64,000 nt of DNA from NCBI GenBank assembly GCA_023807065.1, contig JAJJLU010000333.1, positions 1-64,000 on the forward strand, written 5' to 3'. Origin of the DNA: Isotricha intestinalis. Taxonomy: Eukaryota; Ciliophora; Litostomatea; Vestibuliferida; Isotrichidae. Within the stretch, counting starts at the first letter, position 1, and each line of letters opens with the position of its first letter. The position numbers and the translations under genes were made by a program. Under the pieces are notes generated by a model. It made no database searches, was not told where the DNA came from, and saw only the letters and a list, made by a program, of their open reading frames with translations. Positions 41,145 to 50,059 of the stretch are shown here, piece by piece.

Positions 41145-43136
41145 TTATTTTTTTTTTTTTCTAAAACCTTTATTAATTTCTTTAATATTATTAGATTTAT
41201 ATTTTTCAATTTTAATAGTATTTAAAATATAAACACTACTTGTATTAGCATTTTCTTCATCAAAATTAGATGTACTTTGGCATTTAATTTTATTTTTAAA
41301 TTTAGTAAATTCATAAAATTCTTTTAAATTTTTTAAATGAGGGTTTTCTTTTAAAAAAGAAATTGATTCTTTATGTTTTTTTATCATTGGTAAATATTTA
41401 TCTTTTATTGCTTGAATTTCTCTATTCATTAAATTTTCCATTCCTGCTAAATGAGTTATTAATTCTGGAAGAGAGTTTTCATTTATTTCTGAATCATTTA
41501 CTAAAGTTTGTATTTCTTCTTCTGTTAAATTTATTTCATTACCATATGAATTTTTAGGTAATTCACTCTTATTTTTTTTTGTTCTTGATGATACTATACT
41601 TGATAATGGAGGTCGAGGAAATTTATTTAATGGAATTATTTTATTATTATTAATATTAATATTAGTATTATTATTGTTTTGTTTATTCTCTTTATTTAAA
41701 TTTGTATTATTTGATATTGTTAAATTTCCTCCATTTGATATTTTTTTATTCTCTTGATTTATTATATTTATATTATTCCCATTACTTTTTTTCTGATGAT
41801 GAGAAATTTCTTTTTCTTGGATTATCTTATCTTTCTTTTCTTCATAACTTAAACCATTCATTCCATATTTATTAATTAAATCCATATAATTATAATTAAA
41901 GGCATTCATTAAATTACAAGCACTTTTCCCATTACATTTATTATAATTTTCTTCCTCTCCAAATCCATAATTTTCCTTTAAATTATCATCATCTTTAATA
42001 ATAATACTCCCCATATTTTCAACATTGTCATTAATTACATTTCCTAAATTATCTTCATCTCCATTTTCTTTATAAATAACACTATTACTTTCATTTTCCA
42101 TTTCTAAACAATCTCCAAAATCATTATTATTATTATTAGAACTAATTTCCAAATTAGAATTACTATAATTATTATTATTATCATCTTCATTGCTTTCTTC
42201 TTCTCCTTCACTATAATCTAAAACTTCAGCATTAAAATCACATCTTTCTTTCATTTTTTCTCTAAACTTCAAAATATCACGAATAGAAATTTGATATAAA
42301 TCTTCTAAAACTTGATTATTTTCAAAATCTTTAATAAATTTATGATTAATAAGTTCTTTAGCAGAAGGTCTTTTAAAATGGTCAAAAATTAAGCATTTAG
42401 AGACAAAATCATTAAATTCGAAAGACCATAAATGAGGATAAGTTAATCCTTTAGGAGGATTACTTATAATTTTTTTCATGACAAGAAAAGTTCTAATATG
42501 AGAATATGGAGGATTTCCTTCAGCTAATTCAATGCAAGTAATACCTAAAGACCATATATCACATTTAGAGTCATAATTATTTTGTGAAATTACTTCAGGA
42601 CTCATCCAATAAGGAGTTCCAATTTTACTTATTTTCTTACTATGAGAATGCATTAATTGTGCAGAAACTCCAAAATCACCTAATTTAATTAATCCTTTTT
42701 TTGTTATTAAAATATTTCCTGCTTTTATATCTCTATGTATTTTTTTCTGAGAATGTAAATATATTAATCCTTTCAATACCATTCTTATTATATTTGATAT
42801 TTGCTCTTCAGTTAATTTTCTCTTTGTTATATGCATTAAATCTAATATTGATCCTCCTTCACAATATTCTATTATTATCCATATTTTATTGTTTTTTATA
42901 TATGAATTTTTATATTTTATTATATAGGGATTGTTACATTGTTTTAATACGTTAATTTCTTTTTTGTAATTTTCTATGTTTGACTTTAATATTGTTGATA
43001 TTTTTGCTGCAAATATTTCTTTTGTTTTTTTGTTTTGGATTTTATATACACTACCATAATTCCCTTGACCTAATTTCTCTAAAATTGTATATTTTTGATC
43101 AGGGTCTTCTCTTTGGTTACTTATGAAGTCATACAT
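41145..43136 (-). CDS. STE20-family (MST/Hippo-type) kinase with C-terminal SARAH-like helix
   Basis: A 663-residue kinase. The domain lies at about 17-275: GQGNYGSVY, FAAKIS, HRDIKAGN, LGDFGVSAQL, then GTPYWMSPEVI and CDIWSLGITCIELAEGNPPY. These are signatures of MST1/2 (Hippo) kinases. A long acidic and Asn-rich linker follows (about 290-540). Near 555-620 lies a helical region with ELITHLAGMENLMNREI followed by IKDKYLPMIKKH, which matches the SARAH domain used by MST kinases to dimerise and to bind Salvador and RASSF. It is expected to be active and cytoplasmic, and to phosphorylate LATS/NDR-type kinases that control division or cortex patterning. All catalytic residues are seen. No intron. 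Confidence 0.9.
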   Translation of the reverse strand: MYDFISNQREDPDQKYTILEKLGQGNYGSVYKIQNKKTKEIFAAKISTILKSNIENYKKEINVLKQCNNPYIIKYKNSYIKNNKIWIIIEYCEGGSILDLMHITKRKLTEEQISNIIRMVLKGLIYLHSQKKIHRDIKAGNILITKKGLIKLGDFGVSAQLMHSHSKKISKIGTPYWMSPEVISQNNYDSKCDIWSLGITCIELAEGNPPYSHIRTFLVMKKIISNPPKGLTYPHLWSFEFNDFVSKCLIFDHFKRPSAKELINHKFIKDFENNQVLEDLYQISIRDILKFREKMKERCDFNAEVLDYSEGEEESNEDDNNNNYSNSNLEISSNNNNNDFGDCLEMENESNSVIYKENGDEDNLGNVINDNVENMGSIIIKDDDNLKENYGFGEEENYNKCNGKSACNLMNAFNYNYMDLINKYGMNGLSYEEKKDKIIQEKEISHHQKKSNGNNINIINQENKKISNGGNLTISNNTNLNKENKQNNNNTNININNNKIIPLNKFPRPPLSSIVSSRTKKNKSELPKNSYGNEINLTEEEIQTLVNDSEINENSLPELITHLAGMENLMNREIQAIKDKYLPMIKKHKESISFLKENPHLKNLKEFYEFTKFKNKIKCQSTSNFDEENANTSSVYILNTIKIEKYKSNNIKEINKGFRKKKK

Positions 43137-43654
43137 TTGGGTTAATGTTTTTTTTTTATTTTTATTTTTGATGATTTTTTTAAATAAAATATTGAAAAAA
43201 TAATTTTTTTATTCACTTTTTCTATAATCAATTCCATTAAAAATGATACTTAATTATATTTTATCTTCTTTCAAAATAAAACAAAGGAAAAAAGAATAAA
43301 AGCAAAAAATACTTTTTTACATAAAAGGAAAGTAAATTTAAAAACGTCAGTTGGAAATTTTATTATTATTAAATAGGATCCACTATTTAATTTAAGATCT
43401 ACTTTTTACTTTAATAAATCTTATCATCTAAATAATTATCATAAATTTAATTATGATTTGATATAAAGATCCTCTGATACACAACATATATATAAACATA
43501 AAAATTTGAACAAAAAAAAAATAAACACCAAATTTTCTAATTTTAAAAATAATAATAATTTAACATAAAATATTCTATGAGGAAAAATAAAAATTAATTT
43601 TTTTCATAATAAACGTTTGTTTCATTGAAATGATTTATATATTAAATAATTTAA
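43137..43654. promoter_or_regulatory. Divergent intergenic region
   Basis: About 520 bp between the starts of the MST-type kinase (minus) and the next gene (plus). The middle (about 43340-43480) is less A/T-monotonous than the rest. It includes GGATCC and AGATCT at about 43375-43405. I see no gene or RNA structure in it. Confidence 0.35.
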
Positions 43655-44650
43655 ATGTTCATTAAAAAAATGCCATTTACAGAAAGTATTGAAAGTCATT
43701 TAAATTCATCAAGTGATTCAATAGGTGAAGATGATTCTTTTGATGATTTTAATTCTGAAAAAAAAGATTTCCCATCAATTGAAGATATTAAGTTTAAACA
43801 TAAAAGATATGAAAATTTTCGGAGAAAAATAATAATTAAAAAAAAAGAATTAGAAGATGATAAAACTGGAACAATGTGGAAAAGCTTATATTATACTTTT
43901 TTTAATAATCAAGTTAAAAATTCTATTACTATTAATGAATTGGAATTAAGATGTAAATTTTTGTTTAATATGGATAAAATTAATAATTTAAATGATGAAA
44001 TAAAGAAAAAAAATATAGAAACTTTAACTAATTTAGAACCTTTTATCCAATATTATAAAAAGAAAAAAGATGATAATTTTTTAATCAATATTTTTTCAAA
44101 AGAAAAAAATGAAGAAGAAGAAGAAGAAAATAAGAATGAGAAATTAAATAAAACACTTTTTAAAATTAAATATTCAAGAAATAATATAAAAAAAGAAAAT
44201 AGTAAAATAGAAAAGAGATTCTTAAGTATGGATAAAATATATTATAAAAAAAGGAAAAGAATATATAATTCTTTATTTGAAATTTATGGTTTTAAAGAAA
44301 ATGAAGAATTAATAGAAGCAATAACAAGAGTAAATGAAAAATATAAAAATGAAAAAAATAAAATTTATCTTGATAACCTAAATAAAATTAATGAAGGAAA
44401 ATTTGCTTTTTCAAGAGAAGTTCAATTAATTGAAGATACTTTTCATTCAAATGAAGCAATTAAAAATGATATTCAAGGAATTATTAATGTTAATCATAAT
44501 TCTAAATTTTTTGAAGAAAATATGGATAAAGATTTAATTAAAGAATATAGTAATAAACTTGAACCTCAAAATAGAATGTCACGACAAATTAATACTTTAA
44601 ATAATAAAATTCTATCTAAAATTGATCCTTCTTTTAAAATTATTATATAA
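43655..44650 (+). CDS. Unknown coiled-coil-like protein, 331 aa
   Basis: A 331-residue charged protein, with Met6 (43670, MPFTESIESH) the likelier start. The first 40 residues are acidic and Ser-rich. Residues 45-130 are helical (KHKRYENFRRKIIIKKKELEDD). A Glu-rich run (EEEEEE) sits near 153. Residues 190-310 look like coiled coil (YKKRKRIYNSLFEIYGF, ELIEAITRVNEKYKNEKN). It ends in a hydrophobic KIII. No family is recognised. It could be a cytoskeletal linker. Confidence 0.75.
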   Translation: MFIKKMPFTESIESHLNSSSDSIGEDDSFDDFNSEKKDFPSIEDIKFKHKRYENFRRKIIIKKKELEDDKTGTMWKSLYYTFFNNQVKNSITINELELRCKFLFNMDKINNLNDEIKKKNIETLTNLEPFIQYYKKKKDDNFLINIFSKEKNEEEEEENKNEKLNKTLFKIKYSRNNIKKENSKIEKRFLSMDKIYYKKRKRIYNSLFEIYGFKENEELIEAITRVNEKYKNEKNKIYLDNLNKINEGKFAFSREVQLIEDTFHSNEAIKNDIQGIINVNHNSKFFEENMDKDLIKEYSNKLEPQNRMSRQINTLNNKILSKIDPSFKIII

Positions 44651-45196
44651 GTAATTTTAATCAATTAATTTTATATTTTTCTTTAAATTTTTTTTGTTTT
44701 ATTAAATTCTTTTTTACTTTTTTATATAATAAAGTTGTTAATTTAGTTTTCTAAATTCCAAAAATATTTCCCAAAAAAATAATATAAATTTCCTAATTAA
44801 AAAACAATAAAATATAATATAATTATGATTATTATACTAATGAAAAATATAATTATTAAAATTTTATAAATCTAAAATGGAAGATGAGTAATTTTATTAA
44901 AGTTTTTATTAATAATAAGAATTTGTTAAACAAATATTTTTTAAAAATTTTTTGAGTGTTTCTAATGATGTTATTGTTAATATAAAAATACTAAGGAGAA
45001 TGTTATATTTAAATATTTTGAGAGATTTCTTGTTTTTTATCTTTTTAACACATATATTATATTATTTTTTTAATTTTAATTCAAATAATTTTTTATAATA
45101 GTAGGATTAAAAAATAAAGACTTAAATGTTTATCTCTTATACTATTTGTTGATTTGAAAATTTGGTTTTGTTTTATGTTTTAAAGTTAATAATTTT
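44651..45196. other. Intergenic spacer with a possible relic
   Basis: About 550 bp between convergent genes. The 5' third is plain A/T DNA. The stretch 44877-45105 reads like protein interrupted by TAA codons and is listed separately. Confidence 0.5.
44877..45105 (+). pseudogene. Possible decayed membrane-protein fragment
   Basis: From an ATG at 44877 one frame reads about 73 codons. The first 15 contain five TAA codons. After that come roughly 57 codons free of stops, with polar residues (FLSVSNDVIVNIKILRR) and then a strongly hydrophobic run (FLFFIFLTHILYYFF) that would span a membrane. The frame ends in TAA TAG TAG. No family was recognised. The length without stops is unusual for this base composition but not decisive. 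Confidence 0.33.
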
Positions 45197-45733
45197 TTAT
45201 TTTTCTGTATTTTTTGGTGTTTTTTTAGAATATTCATATATTTGGGTTATTAACAAGAACAAAAATTCTTTTAAGTTTTTTTTATTTGGTAAATTTATTT
45301 CCATATAATGTATATTATATAATTTTGTAAATTGTTTTATAGAATTTATATCTACATTTCTTTCATTTTTTAAATCAATTTTTGTTCCAATTAAAAATAC
45401 AATTTTATTTGAATACAAATCTTCCTGAAAAAGATTTTTGATTTTTTCAAAAGAACAAATATTTGTAGTATCTAAACAAAAAATAATTATAGTAGAAGTT
45501 TTAATATATATTTTATATAAACAATTAAATCTATTATTCCCTGAAATGTCATATAAATCAAGTTTAATTTTATAATATCTTTTATTGATAATTTTCTTAG
45601 TAACATATCTACGAATATTAATTCCAATAGTAGGAATATATTCTTTTGTAAAAACATTATCAACAATTAAATTGATTAACGTAGTTTTTCCTACTTTTTC
45701 ATCTCCAATAAAACAAACATTATATTCTTCCAT
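45197..45733 (-). CDS. Atypical Rab-like small GTPase
   Basis: A 178-residue Ras-superfamily GTPase. G1 is intact (GDEKVGKTT). The effector region has YIPTIGINI, which gives the conserved Thr. G3, usually DTAGQE, reads DISGNNR, so the catalytic Gln is an Asn. G4, usually NKxD, reads GTKIDL. The C-terminus ends TPKNTEK with no cysteine, so it cannot be prenylated as Rabs are. Length fits the family. Loss of Gln and lack of a lipid site point to a divergent Rab- or RABL-type regulator with slow hydrolysis. It sits 44 bp from the 3' end of the neighbouring minus-strand gene. Confidence 0.85.
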   Translation of the reverse strand: MEEYNVCFIGDEKVGKTTLINLIVDNVFTKEYIPTIGINIRRYVTKKIINKRYYKIKLDLYDISGNNRFNCLYKIYIKTSTIIIFCLDTTNICSFEKIKNLFQEDLYSNKIVFLIGTKIDLKNERNVDINSIKQFTKLYNIHYMEINLPNKKNLKEFLFLLITQIYEYSKKTPKNTEK

Positions 45734-45777
45734 AAAAACTATAATTAAAAAAACAATTAGATTTATGTTATTTTATA

Positions 45778-46659
45778 TTAATAAAAATTATTATAAAAAA
45801 TATTATAATCATATAAATCTCTTTTATTCTTTCTATATAATTTACCAAGAGAATTTCCTCTTAAATCATCATTTGAATTATAATTTAAATTACCATTGCT
45901 TAAAGAATTTCTATTTTCTTGAAATTCTAATAATTTAAGATTATTAATATTATTTAAATCAATATTATTTTCAACATACATTGTTTTCATTTTTTTACTT
46001 GGTTCACAAGATAAATTATTTATTTTAGGTTTTTTAAACTTGATATTATGTTCTTTTCTTATTTTATTCATTAATTGATTTTGTCTTTTTAAAAACATTG
46101 ATTGAGCTGTTATTTTATGTTTAGGTTTATTTGATGTAAAATTACTATAATTTAAATAATTACTCGTGTTAAATTCACTATATTTTGTTTGTAAATATTC
46201 ATCTTCTTTTGTAGAATATAAATTTTGTAAACTTAAACTTTTTTTTATATCTAATAAATATTTAGGTTTTTGTTTTTGTCTTTTGTTTAAATTATTTATT
46301 TTTTTATTCTCAGAATATTTTTTTAAAAATAAAAAACAACTAAATTTCTCTATTTTTAACCTATTATTAAATATAATGAACATTGTATTTATTGAAGAAT
46401 ATTGTTTAATAAGTAAATTTTGAGAATATTTTTTAATAATTTTATGAGCAAAAATTTTAAAGTTATCATCAATTGAAAGAATATTTTTTAAATAAGAAGA
46501 TAAGGCATTTACATAAATATTAGTATTTGAAACTTTTTGATTATAATTTGAAAATTTTTTCTGTGTTATCAAAGAAAAAATTGAGAGAAAATTTTTAATT
46601 GAATTTTGATCAATCATCCCAATTTGTTCTAAATAATTACAAAGACTTTGAATATTCAT
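45778..46659 (-). CDS. Unknown basic protein, about 293 aa
   Basis: The frame is open from 46758, but its first 33 codons are a hydrophobic A/T-derived leader. The Met at 46659 (MNIQSLCNYLEQIGMI) is a better start and leaves about 104 bp to the divergent neighbour. From there the protein has a helical N-terminal part (KNFLSIFSLITQ, LSSYLKNILSIDDNFKIFAHKI) and then a basic, Asn/Lys/Ser-rich remainder with short repeats of Tyr-Ser and Asn. No domain recognised. Confidence 0.65.
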   Translation of the reverse strand: MNIQSLCNYLEQIGMIDQNSIKNFLSIFSLITQKKFSNYNQKVSNTNIYVNALSSYLKNILSIDDNFKIFAHKIIKKYSQNLLIKQYSSINTMFIIFNNRLKIEKFSCFLFLKKYSENKKINNLNKRQKQKPKYLLDIKKSLSLQNLYSTKEDEYLQTKYSEFNTSNYLNYSNFTSNKPKHKITAQSMFLKRQNQLMNKIRKEHNIKFKKPKINNLSCEPSKKMKTMYVENNIDLNNINNLKLLEFQENRNSLSNGNLNYNSNDDLRGNSLGKLYRKNKRDLYDYNIFYNNFY

Positions 46660-46763
46660 TAATCCTTTTAATTTAAAATTTAATTTTTTAAAAAAAAAAC
46701 AATAAAAATAATAATTATAATTAATTAATAGGTTAAGAAGTATTAAATAAATAATCATTTATT

Positions 46764-47342
46764 ATGAAAACTAAAAATATAATTACAGAATTTTCTTTTA
46801 AAAGTCATTTTATAACTTTTATATCTCAAGCAATAAGAACAATTTTAATTGATTTTTATGAATATATAACAGATGATGGTCTTTTTCTTTCATTTAATAA
46901 ATATGTAGTGTTAGAACAATTTCATGATTTAAATGTAATTCCTTTAAAATTAATAAAATATATTAATTATTGTTGGCATTTATATAATAAAGAAGAAAGA
47001 ACTGATGATTATATTTATATTATTTCTAAGTTAGATAAAATTAAATTTACAGGGAAATTTAAACATAATTATTGTTTGTTTGATTTAATTTGGAATTTTT
47101 CTTTAAAAACTTTAATTTATATTTTAGGAAGAATTGATTTGGAAACTATTGAAAAAAAAGATTTTTTTGTTAAAAGAATTAATGATATGCTTGATATTTT
47201 TACTAATTTTGATGAAGGTGATATTGAAAAATTTGAGGATGAAAATTGTTGTTTAGAATGTGAATTAGAAAAAGAAAAAAAATTTAATTATAGTGATAAA
47301 GAAGATTTTATAAAAGTTAAATTTTTAATGAATAGATATTGA
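46764..47342 (+). CDS. Unknown protein, 192 aa
   Basis: A 192-residue protein with a mixed helical fold. It has aromatic-rich stretches (ILIDFYEYITDDGLFLSF, KYINYCWHLYNKEE, FDLIWNFSLKTLIYIL) and an acidic cysteine-containing end (ENCCLECELEKE). It ends in TGA, one of the cases showing that TGA is a stop here. No membrane segment, signal peptide or family is apparent. It is divergent from the previous gene and probably shares its promoter area. Confidence 0.75.
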   Translation: MKTKNIITEFSFKSHFITFISQAIRTILIDFYEYITDDGLFLSFNKYVVLEQFHDLNVIPLKLIKYINYCWHLYNKEERTDDYIYIISKLDKIKFTGKFKHNYCLFDLIWNFSLKTLIYILGRIDLETIEKKDFFVKRINDMLDIFTNFDEGDIEKFEDENCCLECELEKEKKFNYSDKEDFIKVKFLMNRY

Positions 47343-47576
47343 TATTTTATATTTAATAGGAATTATTAAAATTATATATTTAAATTTAATAATCTAATAT
47401 TTATTAAATTTATACTCTATTTATCAAGAAAATAAATCATTAAATATTATATAATTGAAAATAAAAAATTATCTCATAAATTTTTGTCTATGAAAATAAT
47501 TTTAAAAAGTTTACATATTTTACAAAAATAACTTAATAATTATTTAGTTTTTTATAAACCTCAAAATCACGTCTAA

Positions 47577-49457
47577 TTAATTTATATTTAATATTTTATC
47601 TTTTATTTTGCTAACTAAATTATCATAAATAATTTCATCAATTTTAGATACATTTAAATTTTTCGAATTCATTTTAAAATAAGAAATAATTTCACTTTCA
47701 GTAAAGGGAGTATTTTTAAACTCTAATAATTTATTTCTTTCTTCTGCGTTTTTTAAATTAATTTTTTTAAAAAAATTTAAGCTTTTAATCTGAATTTCAT
47801 TTAATAAAATTCTTTTAATAAAATCCATTTCCTTTAAATTTTTCAAATATCTATTTACTTCAACTAAATTAATATAATACCATTCTAATATTTTTGAATA
47901 TTTATAATATTTTTTTGAACAACATAAATATTTTTTAAAATCAGGATTATATTCATAATTTCCTATTTGATATTTAGTTCCAAATTCTTTATTACTTGAA
48001 AATTTTTTAGAAACAATTTGATTAGAATATAATTTATGAATAAGATTTAAATAACTTTGTTCTGGTGAAGGATGAATGTTTAAATAAGTATTTTTTTTTT
48101 TTATATTATGATAATAAGTTGAATTGGTCTTTGTAGTATTTTTAAATGTGTTATTTTTGTTTTTTCTAAAAAAATGTTTCATACTTTTTTCTTTTTGATT
48201 AGGTAATAAATCTTCAACATTATTTAAAGATAAAATAAAATTATTATTATTATTTTGACATAAATCATCAATTTTATTTGTAATATTATTTTGTTCTATT
48301 GAACTTAAACAAATTGTTTTTTTTGAAATATGACTATTAAATTTTTTAATATGTAATTGATTATTATTATCTTCAAATTCAAAATGTTTATCTAAAATTT
48401 CTAATTTCCTTAAATTTTCTCCAACATAATTACCAATTAACCCACAGAAATAAATAATAATATTCATTAAACTACCAACAATAGCAATAACACTTTGAAT
48501 TTTTGTATAAGATCTAATATAAAAGTTATTTTCTCTTAAAGTATAAAGATTTAATTCATATATTTTAGATGAAGCACCTTCTGAAAGTAAATCTTCTTCA
48601 AAAAAAAAAGAATAAGTAGATTTAATATTATCAACTCCCCAAAAAGAAGAATTTTTTCCACTTTTTATTAACCAACCTTTATCATCATTAAGAATAGTTT
48701 TTTTTAAAAAAATATCATCATTTCTTTGTAATCTAGTACTTAAACAATAATAATAATTTTTAATATTTTTATTTAAAGGATTTTTATAAGATAAAGGATT
48801 AAATTCAATAACAGGATAATATAAAGCGAAATATTTAGGATTATCTTGACTTAAGTATTTATTTAATAAATTTATATTAGTACATTTATTATTATTTTTA
48901 GAAAATTGAGTTCCATTTTCACAGTAAAAAATTTGTATTTCAAAATAATATAAATTTGGAGAATCCCAATATCCACCAAATTTTTTTCCTCCTAATTCAG
49001 GACAATATAATAAACCAAAAGTTTCAGTTAAATTTTGATTATTTTCAAAATCACTATCATTACATATATGATAATTTAAATATTCATCATTTATTTTTGA
49101 ACGGAATCTACCATCTTCTCCTGGTTCTGTTGTATAATAATATATTCTAAAATATAATATATTTGAAACATTTATAAAATTTCCATCGTAATCTTCTATT
49201 CTAAATGCAAATTGAACATTTTCTTTTTTTAAATCTAGTTGCTCGTATAATAAATTATTTTCTATTGACATTGTTACTGAGGGGTTTTTTCTTGAAAATA
49301 AATTGTCTCCAAATATTATTATTAAAAGAAAAAACATTATTAAGATAAATAGAGTTAAAAATCCTCCTATAGTTGTTCCTCTTATTGGTGTTTTTCCTGA
49401 ATAAAAATGGAATTTTGAACCAAAGAAATCAATTTTTTGAAAAAATGTTAAAAACAT
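47577..49457 (-). CDS. Two-pass membrane protein with a large Cys-containing ectodomain
   Basis: A 626-residue protein. After KIDFFGSKFHFYSGKTPIRGTT it has GGFLTLFILIMFFLLIIIFG (about 31-51) as a first membrane helix. An ectodomain of about 270 residues follows with several Cys (CNDSD, CPELGG, FYCENG, KCTNIN) and N-glycosylation sites. A second helix lies at about 320-345 (SVIAIVGSLMNIIIYFCGLIGN). The cytoplasmic tail, about 275 residues, is basic and Ser/Asn-rich. The topology and the start motif match a large family of uncharacterised two-TM proteins I associate with ciliates. Overall shape recalls P2X- or ENaC-like channels, but no channel motif is visible. A surface receptor or channel role is a guess. 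Confidence 0.8.
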   Translation of the reverse strand: MFLTFFQKIDFFGSKFHFYSGKTPIRGTTIGGFLTLFILIMFFLLIIIFGDNLFSRKNPSVTMSIENNLLYEQLDLKKENVQFAFRIEDYDGNFINVSNILYFRIYYYTTEPGEDGRFRSKINDEYLNYHICNDSDFENNQNLTETFGLLYCPELGGKKFGGYWDSPNLYYFEIQIFYCENGTQFSKNNNKCTNINLLNKYLSQDNPKYFALYYPVIEFNPLSYKNPLNKNIKNYYYCLSTRLQRNDDIFLKKTILNDDKGWLIKSGKNSSFWGVDNIKSTYSFFFEEDLLSEGASSKIYELNLYTLRENNFYIRSYTKIQSVIAIVGSLMNIIIYFCGLIGNYVGENLRKLEILDKHFEFEDNNNQLHIKKFNSHISKKTICLSSIEQNNITNKIDDLCQNNNNNFILSLNNVEDLLPNQKEKSMKHFFRKNKNNTFKNTTKTNSTYYHNIKKKNTYLNIHPSPEQSYLNLIHKLYSNQIVSKKFSSNKEFGTKYQIGNYEYNPDFKKYLCCSKKYYKYSKILEWYYINLVEVNRYLKNLKEMDFIKRILLNEIQIKSLNFFKKINLKNAEERNKLLEFKNTPFTESEIISYFKMNSKNLNVSKIDEIIYDNLVSKIKDKILNIN

Positions 49458-50059
49458 TTTTTGTTTTTGATATTTTTATTTTTTTAATATATTATGTTTT
49501 TAATTTTTTTAAGATAATTAATTGAAGAAAAAATATATAGAAAAAAAGTAAAATAAAAACTTTCAAAACTAAAAATAAGAAAAAGAAAGGGAAAAATCAA
49601 TAAAATATATTAAATTAATTTAAGAATTTAGGAATATCTCATAGTTAAATTAAATTAAAACCTTTATTATCTCCCATAATATTTTAAAAACATAATATAA
49701 AATGAATTAAATGATTAATTGAAAAACAAGATTATAAATTATTAAATTCAAATAAATATTAAAAAAATCTATCAAAAAAATTTTTTATTTATATTTTTTT
49801 TATAAATGATTTTTATTTATATATGTCATAAAAAAAAAATTATATTGTATTTCATCATTATTTGTCTTATATAGTTTTTTTATTATCAAAAACAATTTGT
49901 ATTAAAGTTTAAGGTTAAAAATAATTATTTTCTAAATTTAAATAAGAAATAAAATTTATAAACAGAAGTATTAACATTAATAGAAATATTATATATAAGT
50001 TTCCCCATTTAAAATTTTAAATATTAAATAAAATATTATCAAAAATAATAAAATTAACT
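49458..50059. other. Intergenic region upstream of the two-pass gene
   Basis: About 600 bp between two minus-strand genes: the upstream DNA of the two-pass protein and the 3' flank of the MFS gene. It is A/T-rich with runs of T near 49790-49800. I see no gene. Confidence 0.5.

Noticed and set aside
43340..43480. Possible tRNA or small RNA in the divergent spacer
   Set aside because: The stretch is less monotonous than its flanks, but I find no TPsiC-like arm or consistent cloverleaf pairing.
45778..46758. Starting the minus-strand unknown gene at the Met at 46758
   Set aside because: The first 33 codons are a hydrophobic Leu/Tyr/Asn reading of A/T leader, leaving only five bases to the divergent neighbour; the Met at 46659 leaves a more credible spacer.
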